A stretch of DNA of 6,172 nt from Pseudomonadales bacterium (GTDB lineage Bacteria > Pseudomonadota > Gammaproteobacteria > Pseudomonadales > DC-out160), in contig JAESQG010000215.1 in the NCBI GenBank assembly GCA_016765265.1, positions 6,535 through 12,706 of the forward strand, given 5' to 3'. Positions 1 to 5,603 of this stretch are shown in pieces. Position 1 is the stretch's first letter. Each line of letters begins with the position of its first letter. The translations under genes were made by a program, and so were the position numbers. Under the pieces are notes generated by a model that saw only the letters and a program-made list of their open reading frames with translations, was not told the DNA's origin and did no database searches.

Positions 1-2303
1 TTTTCATCTAAAACGATATAGGTATCTAGACTGAAATTTTTCGATGAAGTGATAATACGCGCATCTACGATGGTAAGGCGGAGCTGGTCCAGTGTGGTCA
101 CTGTGGCGGCGAATAAATTAGATTGATCCTTGGTGTAAATGAATATCTGAGTGGCACCCTCAAATTTTAAGTCGGTGGTTTCGCGCATTAATACTAGGGG
201 ACGCTTTTCTGAGTCACTGTCACTAGGGGGGTTGTCACGAAGTATCGCCTCGCAATGCCAGGCGATATCGGCAGCAGATTCTCGGAGAAAGTATTCTTCG
301 CCCAATTCGCTCCATATCTCCTCTACCTCTTCTATCTTAATCCCCACACGCCGCAAATAAATAAGTGCCATATCACGGGTATCATCAATCCATTCTTGTT
401 TATTGACGGGATTGCCGAGCCCACGGCGTAATGCTCTTTTGGTCTCGGTGTAAAGTTGGCGCATCAGCGTCGCGCGCCAACCATTCCAGAGTGTGGGGTT
501 TGTCGCGCAAATATCCGCAACAGTTAAAGCGTATAAATAATCCAATCGAATCTGATCACCCACTAGCTGAGCAAACTCATTGATGATATCGGGGTCGGAG
601 AGATCTTTTTTCTGAGCAGTCATCGACATAAGGAGGTGGCTTCTGACGAGCCAGACGACTAGATGTGTGTCCCAAGCCCCTAGTCGCATTTGTTTACAAA
701 AAGCTTCTGCATCAATGGCACCCAGTTCCGAGTGATCGCTCTTACGGCCTTTGCCGATGTCATGAAATAGACCCGCGATGTAGAGCAGCTCTATTTTTGG
801 CAGGTTAGTGGCAACCTGATAGCCTATGGGGAATTGCTCTTGTAATTCTGGGCGTTGTAGGCGTCGCATATTTTGTACGACTAAAAGCGTATGTGCATCA
901 ACGGTATAAATATGGAATAGGTCATACTGCATTTGGCCGATAACTTCGCCGAATCGGGGGATATAGCGGCCAAGAACGCCGTAACGTTTCATCCGTTTAA
1001 GCTGTGCAAACACAGTTAGAGGAGCTCGCAATAGATCCATAAATAATGATGCATTGCGGGCATCTTCACGAAATTGGGTGTTGATGAGATGTCGGCTGTC
1101 ACGTATCAGCCTAATTGTGAATGCCCTGATCCCTATTATGCTGGGGTTATGGGCCATTAAAACGAAAATTTCGAGTAAAGCCGAAGGGGTATCTTCAAAT
1201 ATGTGTTCATCGTTCACCTCGATGTAACCATTATGAACGTAAAAACGATCGTTGAGAGGGACGATGCTCGCTTCTTCATTCTCTCTAATGATGGCTTCAT
1301 CAAAGTGTTGTAACAACACGTCGTTGAGTTCAGCAAGAGCCAGTGCCGTTCGATAATAGCGCTTCATGAACTGTTCAACTGCCAAAGACGATTCAGTATC
1401 TTTGTAGCCAAATTCTTCTGCTACTGCTCGCTGGTGGTCGAACAGGAGACGGTTTTCGTCTCTTCTCGTTAGCATGTGCAGTACGAATCGAACACGCCAC
1501 AAAAAGCTTTGTCCTGCGTCGATAATGCTGTACTCATCCTCTGTTAGGAATCCGGGTTCTATTAAGTCGCGCAGAGACTTAACGTTAAAATGTCGCTTCG
1601 CCACCCAGCCAATCATTTGGATATCTCTCAATCCACCGGGGGCCGTTTTGATGTTGGGCTCTAAATTGTACTCGGTATTGTTGTTTTTAAAATGGCGGCT
1701 TTTTTGCTCATCCCACTTGGCTTGGAAAAAATCCTTTCCAGACCATATTTTTTCTGGGCCTACTAAGGGATTTAGTTTTTCTACTAGGGCCGCGGAACCG
1801 GCGATAGTGCGAGACTCCATTAAGTTTGTGGCGATCGTAATATCGTCCAAGGCCTGCTCGACACATTCTTCTATGGTGCGAACACTGTGTCCCACTTCCA
1901 AGCCTATGTCCCAAAGTAGAGTGAGAAACTGTTCGATCGAGTTTTTGCTTTGGTCTAGCGGTTCATTTCCTAACAAAATTAACAAATCTATATCAGACTG
2001 TGGGTGCAACTCACCGCGGCCGTAGCCTCCCACTGCCACCAAGCTAATAAGGTTGTCCTCTGGCCAATCCAGTTGCTGCCAAACCTTGAGCAATACTTGA
2101 TCCATCAGCCAAGCGCGTTTTATCACTAGACGTTTGATGGATTCCTTTGCTTTAAAGCGACTGAAAAGAACTTCGTTGGCAGATGTTAGAAGTTTCTTTA
2201 GAGATGAAATAGTGTTTTCACCATCAGCGATTGCTTGGTCAAGTTTCGCCGGGTCAAACAATTCGGGATCCGGACCTAATTTAGCGAGGTGTAGGCTAGT
2301 CAT
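1..2303 (-). CDS. glnD: Bifunctional PII uridylyltransferase / uridylyl-removing enzyme GlnD (3' end cut by window edge)
   Basis: GlnD senses glutamine and attaches UMP to, or removes it from, PII signalling proteins (GlnB/GlnK), which sets glutamine synthetase activity and nitrogen gene expression in the cytoplasm. The minus strand reads open for 767 codons from ATG at 2303 to the left edge; the E. coli protein has about 890 residues, so roughly the last 120 are outside. Domains seen: nucleotidyltransferase with GGYGRGEL (residues 92-99) and the metal-binding D104-x-D106; the GlnD-type linker with TAPGGLRDIQ (220-229); an HD hydrolase domain with H471, the FHDIGKGR motif (H514, D515) and D597; and the start of ACT domain 1 (about 718-767). 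ATG 2303 is the only ATG/GTG/TTG between it and an upstream in-frame TGA at 2352-2354, so the start is well fixed. It lies 2 bases after the map stop with no strong Shine-Dalgarno, which suggests translational coupling. No frameshift or missing key residue is seen. The second ACT domain cannot be assessed. Confidence 0.97.
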   Translation of the reverse strand, partial: MTSLHLAKLGPDPELFDPAKLDQAIADGENTISSLKKLLTSANEVLFSRFKAKESIKRLVIKRAWLMDQVLLKVWQQLDWPEDNLISLVAVGGYGRGELHPQSDIDLLILLGNEPLDQSKNSIEQFLTLLWDIGLEVGHSVRTIEECVEQALDDITIATNLMESRTIAGSAALVEKLNPLVGPEKIWSGKDFFQAKWDEQKSRHFKNNNTEYNLEPNIKTAPGGLRDIQMIGWVAKRHFNVKSLRDLIEPGFLTEDEYSIIDAGQSFLWRVRFVLHMLTRRDENRLLFDHQRAVAEEFGYKDTESSLAVEQFMKRYYRTALALAELNDVLLQHFDEAIIRENEEASIVPLNDRFYVHNGYIEVNDEHIFEDTPSALLEIFVLMAHNPSIIGIRAFTIRLIRDSRHLINTQFREDARNASLFMDLLRAPLTVFAQLKRMKRYGVLGRYIPRFGEVIGQMQYDLFHIYTVDAHTLLVVQNMRRLQRPELQEQFPIGYQVATNLPKIELLYIAGLFHDIGKGRKSDHSELGAIDAEAFCKQMRLGAWDTHLVVWLVRSHLLMSMTAQKKDLSDPDIINEFAQLVGDQIRLDYLYALTVADICATNPTLWNGWRATLMRQLYTETKRALRRGLGNPVNKQEWIDDTRDMALIYLRRVGIKIEEVEEIWSELGEEYFLRESAADIAWHCEAILRDNPPSDSDSEKRPLVLMRETTDLKFEGATQIFIYTKDQSNLFAATVTTLDQLRLTIVDARIITSSKNFSLDTYIVLDE

Positions 2304-2305
2304 GT

Positions 2306-3076
2306 TTAAAAAGATTCTTCGTTTCTTTTGGTTAGGACTTCGTGGCCGGTTTCAGTGACTAACAAAGTATGCTCAAATTGCGCTGACAGTTTTCGATCTT
2401 TGGTAACCACTGTCCACTCATCTGGCAGTACCTTTGTATGTCGCTTGCCGGCGTTAATCATAGGTTCAATGGTAAAGCACATGCCTGGCTCAAGGACTTC
2501 TTTGGTACCCGGTGTGCCATAGTGCAGCACTTGGGGATCCTCGTGGAACCCCTCACCGATACCGTGGCCACAATATTCACGCACTACCGAAAAGCGATTT
2601 CCTTCTGCATGTGTTTGGATTGTGTGACCGATGTTGCCGAGGTGAACTCCGGGTTTTACCATTGCGATGCCTTTGTAAAGGCATTCTTCAGCTATCTTAA
2701 CTAGGCGTTCAGCAAGCACGGAGGGTTTGCCCACAAAAAACATTTTGCTGGTATCACCGTGAAATCCATCTTTAATTACGGTGATATCGATATTGATAAT
2801 GTCACCTTTTTTCAATATTTTGTCATCGCTGGGAATGCCATGACAGATAACATGGTTGACTGAAGTACAGATTGACTTTGGGAAACCATGATAATCTAAG
2901 CAAGCAGTAATGGCGTTTTGATGATTGGTAATGTAATCGTGACAAATTCGGTCGATCTCGCCTGTGGAAATCCCCGGTTTTACATATTCTTCAATATATT
3001 CAAGAACCTCTGCGGCCAATCGGCCGGCGACGCGCATTTTGTCGATTTCATCGGGCGTTTTGAAAGTAATCGCCAT
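2306..3076 (-). CDS. map: Methionine aminopeptidase, type I
   Basis: This cytoplasmic metalloprotease removes the initiator methionine from new proteins when the second residue is small, acting after peptide deformylase. The 256-residue product is close to the usual length of the bacterial type Ia enzyme (264 in E. coli) and lacks the N-terminal extension of other classes. All five dinuclear-metal ligands are present at the E. coli positions: D97 (in NIDITV), D108 (in GFHGDTSKMF), H171 (in YCGHGIGEGFHE), E204 (in TIEPM) and E235 (in FEHTLLV). The substrate-binding histidines H79 (VICHGIP) and H178 are also there. The MAITFKTPDEI start matches the family N-terminus. A modest AGGA lies 11 bases upstream of the ATG. 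The gene is first in a leftward map-glnD unit and divergent from rpsB, as in other gammaproteobacteria. The C-terminus is a few residues shorter than in E. coli, which is not significant. Confidence 0.98.
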   Translation of the reverse strand: MAITFKTPDEIDKMRVAGRLAAEVLEYIEEYVKPGISTGEIDRICHDYITNHQNAITACLDYHGFPKSICTSVNHVICHGIPSDDKILKKGDIINIDITVIKDGFHGDTSKMFFVGKPSVLAERLVKIAEECLYKGIAMVKPGVHLGNIGHTIQTHAEGNRFSVVREYCGHGIGEGFHEDPQVLHYGTPGTKEVLEPGMCFTIEPMINAGKRHTKVLPDEWTVVTKDRKLSAQFEHTLLVTETGHEVLTKRNEESF

Positions 3077-3115
3077 AGTTAACTACATCCTAATTTAACA
3101 GCCCGTTTCAGGCTT

Positions 3116-3144
3116 CAAATAATGTTCTGGAGGGTTTTACTCAA
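3116..3144 (-). promoter_or_regulatory. Possible sigma-70 promoter for map-glnD (weak)
   Basis: On the minus strand a TTGAGT -35-like box (3139-3144) is followed after 17 bases by a TATTTG -10-like box (3116-3121), about 40 bases before the map start. The -35 matches the consensus at four of six positions and the -10 at only three. Map needs a promoter in this divergent region and spacing and location are reasonable, but the match is poor and other AT-rich hexamers nearby (for example TATATG, at 3145-3150 on the plus strand) compete. Treat this as a placeholder. Confidence 0.22.
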
Positions 3145-3169
3145 CATATAGTGTAATACGAGTCATATT

Positions 3170-3208
3170 TTTATGAACTAGAGTTTATGAACTAGAGTTT
3201 ATGAACTA
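3170..3208. repeat. 14-bp tandem repeat, about 2.8 copies, between map and rpsB
   Basis: The unit TTTATGAACTAGAG occurs perfectly at 3170-3183 and 3184-3197. A third copy matches its first 11 bases at 3198-3208 before diverging. Each junction contains the interrupted inverted repeat AACT-AG-AGTT. The array lies upstream of the candidate rpsB promoter (-35 at about 3249) and upstream of map on the other strand. It could be a set of regulator sites, an AT-rich upstream element or a neutral slippage expansion; the sequence does not decide. Confidence 0.85.
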
Positions 3209-3248
3209 ATGTTTTTTGAGGCACTTGCGACAGTAGTTTAGCAGTGGC

Positions 3249-3277
3249 TTGTTGAAAATGGTGCTATATGGTATAAA
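3249..3277 (+). promoter_or_regulatory. Candidate rpsB-tsf promoter with extended -10 and GC-rich discriminator
   Basis: A -10 box TATAAA (3272-3277, five of six consensus bases) is preceded by TG at 3269-3270, giving an extended -10 (TGGTATAAA). It is followed directly by the GC-only discriminator GCGCCGCGC (3278-3286). A weak -35 TTGTTG (3249-3254) sits at 17-bp spacing; a better hexamer TTGAAA (3252-3257) would leave only 14. Transcription would start near 3284. GC-rich discriminators are characteristic of ribosomal promoters repressed by ppGpp/DksA, and E. coli rpsB has such a promoter. The extended -10 would compensate for the poor -35. The predicted leader is longer than in E. coli, so a second promoter nearer the gene is not excluded. 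Confidence 0.6.
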
Positions 3278-3283
3278 GCGCCG

Positions 3284-3604
3284 CGCATTATGGCAAACCT
3301 AATACAGTGCTACTAGAACAATTGCTATTTTCTAGGGAAAAGCCCACAAAATGGCGGGTAATATTAGATTTGCGCTAAGCGAAATTGCACAATAAATCCG
3401 CACATATATCGTCACGTAACTTTGGGTGCTTGTAAGTCTCTGATTGTATTTGTTTTATCACTATACGGCTAGTTGTTATGATGCTTTGGGTGAATTCTAC
3501 CTAGAGTGCTTAGCTACAAGAGTGGTGAACAGCTGTTTATAGAGAGCTGCCAGGTTAAGTTATGGGATATATGGAGGCCCAACCCAGACAATTAGGAGTC
3601 TACA
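3284..3604 (+). promoter_or_regulatory. rpsB 5' leader, probable S2 autoregulatory region (t44-like)
   Basis: No protein gene is seen in this stretch, which runs from the predicted transcription start to the rpsB ATG. In gammaproteobacteria the rpsB leader (its E. coli segment was described as the t44/tff RNA) is bound by free S2 protein, which represses rpsB and tsf translation. Supporting structure near the gene: CAGCT (3530-3534) can pair with AGCTG (3545-3549) across a 10-nt loop; TGGG (3563-3566) can pair with either CCCA at 3578-3581 or CCCA at 3583-3586, enclosing a GGAGG at 3573-3577 that resembles a second Shine-Dalgarno. The true site, AGGAG at 3594-3598, lies 6 bases before the ATG. 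Leader identity is inferred mainly from position; I could not run a covariance-model match. The upstream half (3284-3500) shows only a short dyad CGCT-A-AGCG at 3373-3381. Confidence 0.45.
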
Positions 3605-4528
3605 ATGGCAAATGTTTCTATGCGAGACATGCTGAAAGCGGGTGTTCACTTTGGACACCAAACTCGTTACTGGAATCCAAAGATGCAAACTTACATCTTT
3701 GGTGCGCGTAACAAAATTCATATTATTAATCTTGAAAAAACCGTTCCCCTATTCAATGACGCATTAACCTTTGTTAATGGTCTTGCCACCAAGAAAAATA
3801 AATTACTTTTCGTCGGTACCAAGCGAGCAGCAGGCAAAATAATTGCAGAAGAAGCCACTCGTTGTGGTATGCCTTACGTTGACCATCGCTGGTTAGGAGG
3901 CATGCTTACTAATTGGAAAACAATCCGCCAATCTATCCATCGCCTGAAAGAGCTGGAAGTACAAAGTACGGACGGTACTTTTGATAAGCTGACAAAAAAA
4001 GAAGCGCTTGGACGCACCCGAGAAAGGGATAAGCTCGAGCGTAGTCTGGGTGGGATTAAAGATATGGGCGGATTGCCCGATGCCATTTTCGTTATTGATG
4101 TAGAGCACGAAAGGATTGCCATACAGGAAGCAAACAAGTTAGGCATTCCGGTTATTGGCATTATTGATACTAATAGCTCGCCTGACGGTGTTGATTATCC
4201 GGTTCCTGGAAATGATGATGCGATTCGTGCAATTCAGCTTTATGTCAAAGCATTTGCTGATTCCGTTCTTGAAGGCAAAGAGTATTTAGCAGCCCAAAGT
4301 GGCGGTGCTAAAGAAGCTGACGGATTTGTTGAAGTAGAAACCAATCCTGCAGAAACCAGCCCTGTAGAAACAAGCCCTGTAGAAAAGGCAACAAGTGTAG
4401 CCGCAGTCCAAGCACCGAAAGCCGCAGAACCTAAAATCGAAGAACCGAAAACCGCAGAAGTGAAAGCCGAAGAACCGAAAACGGAAGAACCGAAAACCGA
4501 AGAAGTGAAAGAAGTGAAAGAAGGTTAA
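3605..4528 (+). CDS. rpsB: 30S ribosomal protein S2, with extended repeat-rich C-terminal tail
   Basis: S2 binds late to the small ribosomal subunit, between head and body, with S1 depending on it for attachment. Residues 1 to about 230 match the family throughout: MRDMLKAGVHFGHQTRYWNP (6-25), FGARNKIHIINLEKT (32-46), FVGTKRAA (69-76), HRWLGGMLTNWKT (94-106), DGTFDKLTKKE (123-133), LGGIKDMGGLPDA (148-160), DTNSSPDGVDY (188-198) and PGNDDAIRAI (201-210). The protein has 307 residues against 241 in E. coli. The extra length is a C-terminal tail (about 235-307) of Pro, Glu, Lys, Thr and Ala arranged in five-residue repeats. The start is supported by AGGAG 6 bases upstream and by the conserved N-terminus. 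It is the first gene of the S2/EF-Ts operon, with tsf starting 76 bases after its stop. That spacer is T/G-rich and shows no convincing terminator. Confidence 0.98.
   Translation: MANVSMRDMLKAGVHFGHQTRYWNPKMQTYIFGARNKIHIINLEKTVPLFNDALTFVNGLATKKNKLLFVGTKRAAGKIIAEEATRCGMPYVDHRWLGGMLTNWKTIRQSIHRLKELEVQSTDGTFDKLTKKEALGRTRERDKLERSLGGIKDMGGLPDAIFVIDVEHERIAIQEANKLGIPVIGIIDTNSSPDGVDYPVPGNDDAIRAIQLYVKAFADSVLEGKEYLAAQSGGAKEADGFVEVETNPAETSPVETSPVEKATSVAAVQAPKAAEPKIEEPKTAEVKAEEPKTEEPKTEEVKEVKEG
4346..4504 (+). repeat. 15-bp-periodic repeats encoding the S2 C-terminal tail
   Basis: Two blocks of five-residue repeats lie inside rpsB. Block 1 (residues 248-261, bases 4346-4387) reads PAETS, PVETS, PVEK, with nearly identical DNA units. 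Block 2 (residues 271-300, bases 4415-4504) holds six units of the form P/V-K-x-A/E-E: PKAAE, PKIEE, PKTAE, VKAEE, PKTEE, PKTEE, then a degenerate end VKEVKEG. The DNA unit gaagaaccgaaaac recurs almost unchanged, which fits recent expansion by replication slippage with the 15-base period keeping the frame. Confidence 0.9.
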
Positions 4529-4604
4529 ATTTGGTTTGATTGTTTGGTTGTTAGGTTGAAAGAAGGCTCAAAAATTGTAAAACCTATTTAAGTGAGGTGA
4601 CGAG

Positions 4605-5477
4605 ATGGCTGTTACGGCGGCACTGGTAAAAGAACTCCGAGAGCGCACGGGCTTAGGCATGATGGATTGTAAAAAAGCACTGGTGGAAACGGATGGTGAT
4701 ATTGAAATAGCTATTGATAATTTGCGTAAATCAGGTCAAGCAAAAGCAGCAAAGAAAGCGGGCCGTGTTGCGGCAGAGGGTGCAGTGGTTGTTAAAGTTG
4801 ATGGTGACTTTGGTGTTATGGTTGAAATTAACAGTGAAACTGACTTTGTCGCCAGAGATGACAACTTCATTAATTTTACCAGCATGGTCGTTCAACGTAT
4901 GGTTGATGAGCGCGAGACTGATATCGAAAAAATTATGGCATTGCCTGCAGAAAAAGGGGGAGAAGCTTCAATTGAAACTACTCGCCAGGCTCTAGTACAA
5001 AAGATAGGCGAGAACATTCAAGTTCGCCGAGCGACTAGTCTTTCAGCCTCCGTGGTTGGTTCCTATGTGCACGGTGGAAGGATTGGTGTCTTAACGGCTC
5101 TAACGGGTGGTACTGACGAAATTGCTCGCGATGTGGCCATGCACGTTGCCGCAGCAAATCCTGAAGTGGTTAAACCTGAAGATGTTCCTGCAGCTCTTCA
5201 AGCTAAGGAAAAAGAGATTTTTGCTGAACAAGCTCGACAATCCGGCAAGCCTGAAGAGATCGTTGAGAAAATGATTGTCGGTCGTATGAAGAAGTTTTTA
5301 GCGGAAGTGAGTTTGGTGGAGCAGGTATTTGTCAAAGATCCTGATACCAAGGTCGGTGCTTTTGTGAAGAAGGCTGGCGGTGAAATACAATCTTTTGTTC
5401 GCTTTGAGTTGGGCGACGGTGTTGAAAAAGAGGAATCTGATTTTGCTGCTGAAGTTTTAGCTCAAGCTAAAGGCTAG
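4605..5477 (+). CDS. tsf: Translation elongation factor Ts (EF-Ts)
   Basis: EF-Ts is the guanine nucleotide exchange factor that releases GDP from EF-Tu so it can rebind GTP and aminoacyl-tRNA. The 290-residue product (283 in E. coli) starts with the UBA-like N-terminal domain, VKELRERTGLGMMDCKKAL (8-26). The core holds the TDFVARD motif (79-85), whose D80 and F81 contact EF-Tu at the same numbers as in E. coli. Further landmarks are KIGENIQVRR (133-142), YVHGGRIGVL (154-163), AMHVAAANP, SGKPEEIVEKMIVGRMKKF and the C-terminal FAAEVLAQAKG. A small insertion relative to E. coli falls at about 105-125, a variable part of the family. GAGG lies 7 bases before the ATG. It is the second gene of the rpsB-tsf operon and is closed by a hairpin terminator about 30 bases after its TAG stop. 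Confidence 0.98.
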   Translation: MAVTAALVKELRERTGLGMMDCKKALVETDGDIEIAIDNLRKSGQAKAAKKAGRVAAEGAVVVKVDGDFGVMVEINSETDFVARDDNFINFTSMVVQRMVDERETDIEKIMALPAEKGGEASIETTRQALVQKIGENIQVRRATSLSASVVGSYVHGGRIGVLTALTGGTDEIARDVAMHVAAANPEVVKPEDVPAALQAKEKEIFAEQARQSGKPEEIVEKMIVGRMKKFLAEVSLVEQVFVKDPDTKVGAFVKKAGGEIQSFVRFELGDGVEKEESDFAAEVLAQAKG

Positions 5478-5504
5478 ACAGAGCAGCAAAATTTAGTAAT
5501 ATTT

Positions 5505-5548
5505 AGAATAGACCCTCATGCTCTTGTATGAGGGTCTATTCTTATCTG
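5505..5548 (+). terminator. Rho-independent-type terminator after tsf
   Basis: The arms 5505-5519 and 5528-5542 are perfect reverse complements over 15 bp, with CCCTCAT/ATGAGGG at the core and an 8-nt loop GCTCTTGT (5520-5527). The 3' arm runs into CTATTCTTATCT, which is T-rich but broken by A and C, so the U-tract is imperfect. The position, between the tsf stop and pyrH, is where the operon terminator lies in related bacteria. Some readthrough into pyrH is possible because no clear separate pyrH promoter is visible. Confidence 0.85.
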
Positions 5549-5589
5549 AGCATAAAATACTGCAATTCAACTTCAATCATTAAATATCC

Positions 5590-5603
5590 AGGAGATATTC
5601 TCC
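5590..5603 (+). promoter_or_regulatory. pyrH ribosome binding site inside a start-adjacent hairpin
   Basis: The Shine-Dalgarno AGGAG (5590-5594) is 9 bases before the pyrH ATG. GGAGA (5591-5595) is the exact reverse complement of TCTCC (5599-5603), separated by TAT, so the mRNA can fold a 5-bp stem with a 3-nt loop that hides the Shine-Dalgarno and ends at the base just before the AUG. The complementarity is certain. Any effect on translation is inferred, and so short a stem would be only moderately stable. Confidence 0.6.

Noticed and set aside
1474..2025. A 183-codon open frame on the plus strand opposite glnD
   Set aside because: It is antisense to the conserved nucleotidyltransferase part of GlnD, has no recognisable domain, and its composition is what the complement of a coding strand gives. 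No ribosome binding site was noted.
3101..3114. Small inverted repeat GCCTGAAACGGGC before map on the minus strand
   Set aside because: The stem is 4 bp including a G-T pair; too weak for a regulatory claim.
3290..3316. An 8-codon upstream ORF (MANLIQCY) near the predicted 5' end of the rpsB transcript
   Set aside because: It would lie within a few bases of the transcription start with no ribosome binding site, and short frames like this occur by chance. The MAN start shared with S2 looks coincidental.
3369..3384. Dyad around CGCT-A-AGCG in the upstream part of the rpsB leader
   Set aside because: With a one-base centre it cannot form a good hairpin, and as an operator it would be a single short imperfect site in AT-rich DNA. 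Too little to call.
3440..3467. A second rpsB promoter (CTGATT, 16 bp, TATACG)
   Set aside because: The -35 matches three of six bases and the -10 four of six, with no GC-rich discriminator. It is clearly weaker than the 3249-3277 candidate, though it would give a leader nearer the E. coli length.
4552..4586. Possible attenuator stem (TAGGTT/AACCTA) between rpsB and tsf
   Set aside because: Only 6 bp with a 23-nt loop and just a short T run after it, so a chance match is likely.
4605..5477. Small insertion in EF-Ts relative to E. coli as a novelty
   Set aside because: This part of EF-Ts varies in length in many gammaproteobacteria, so it is ordinary family variation.
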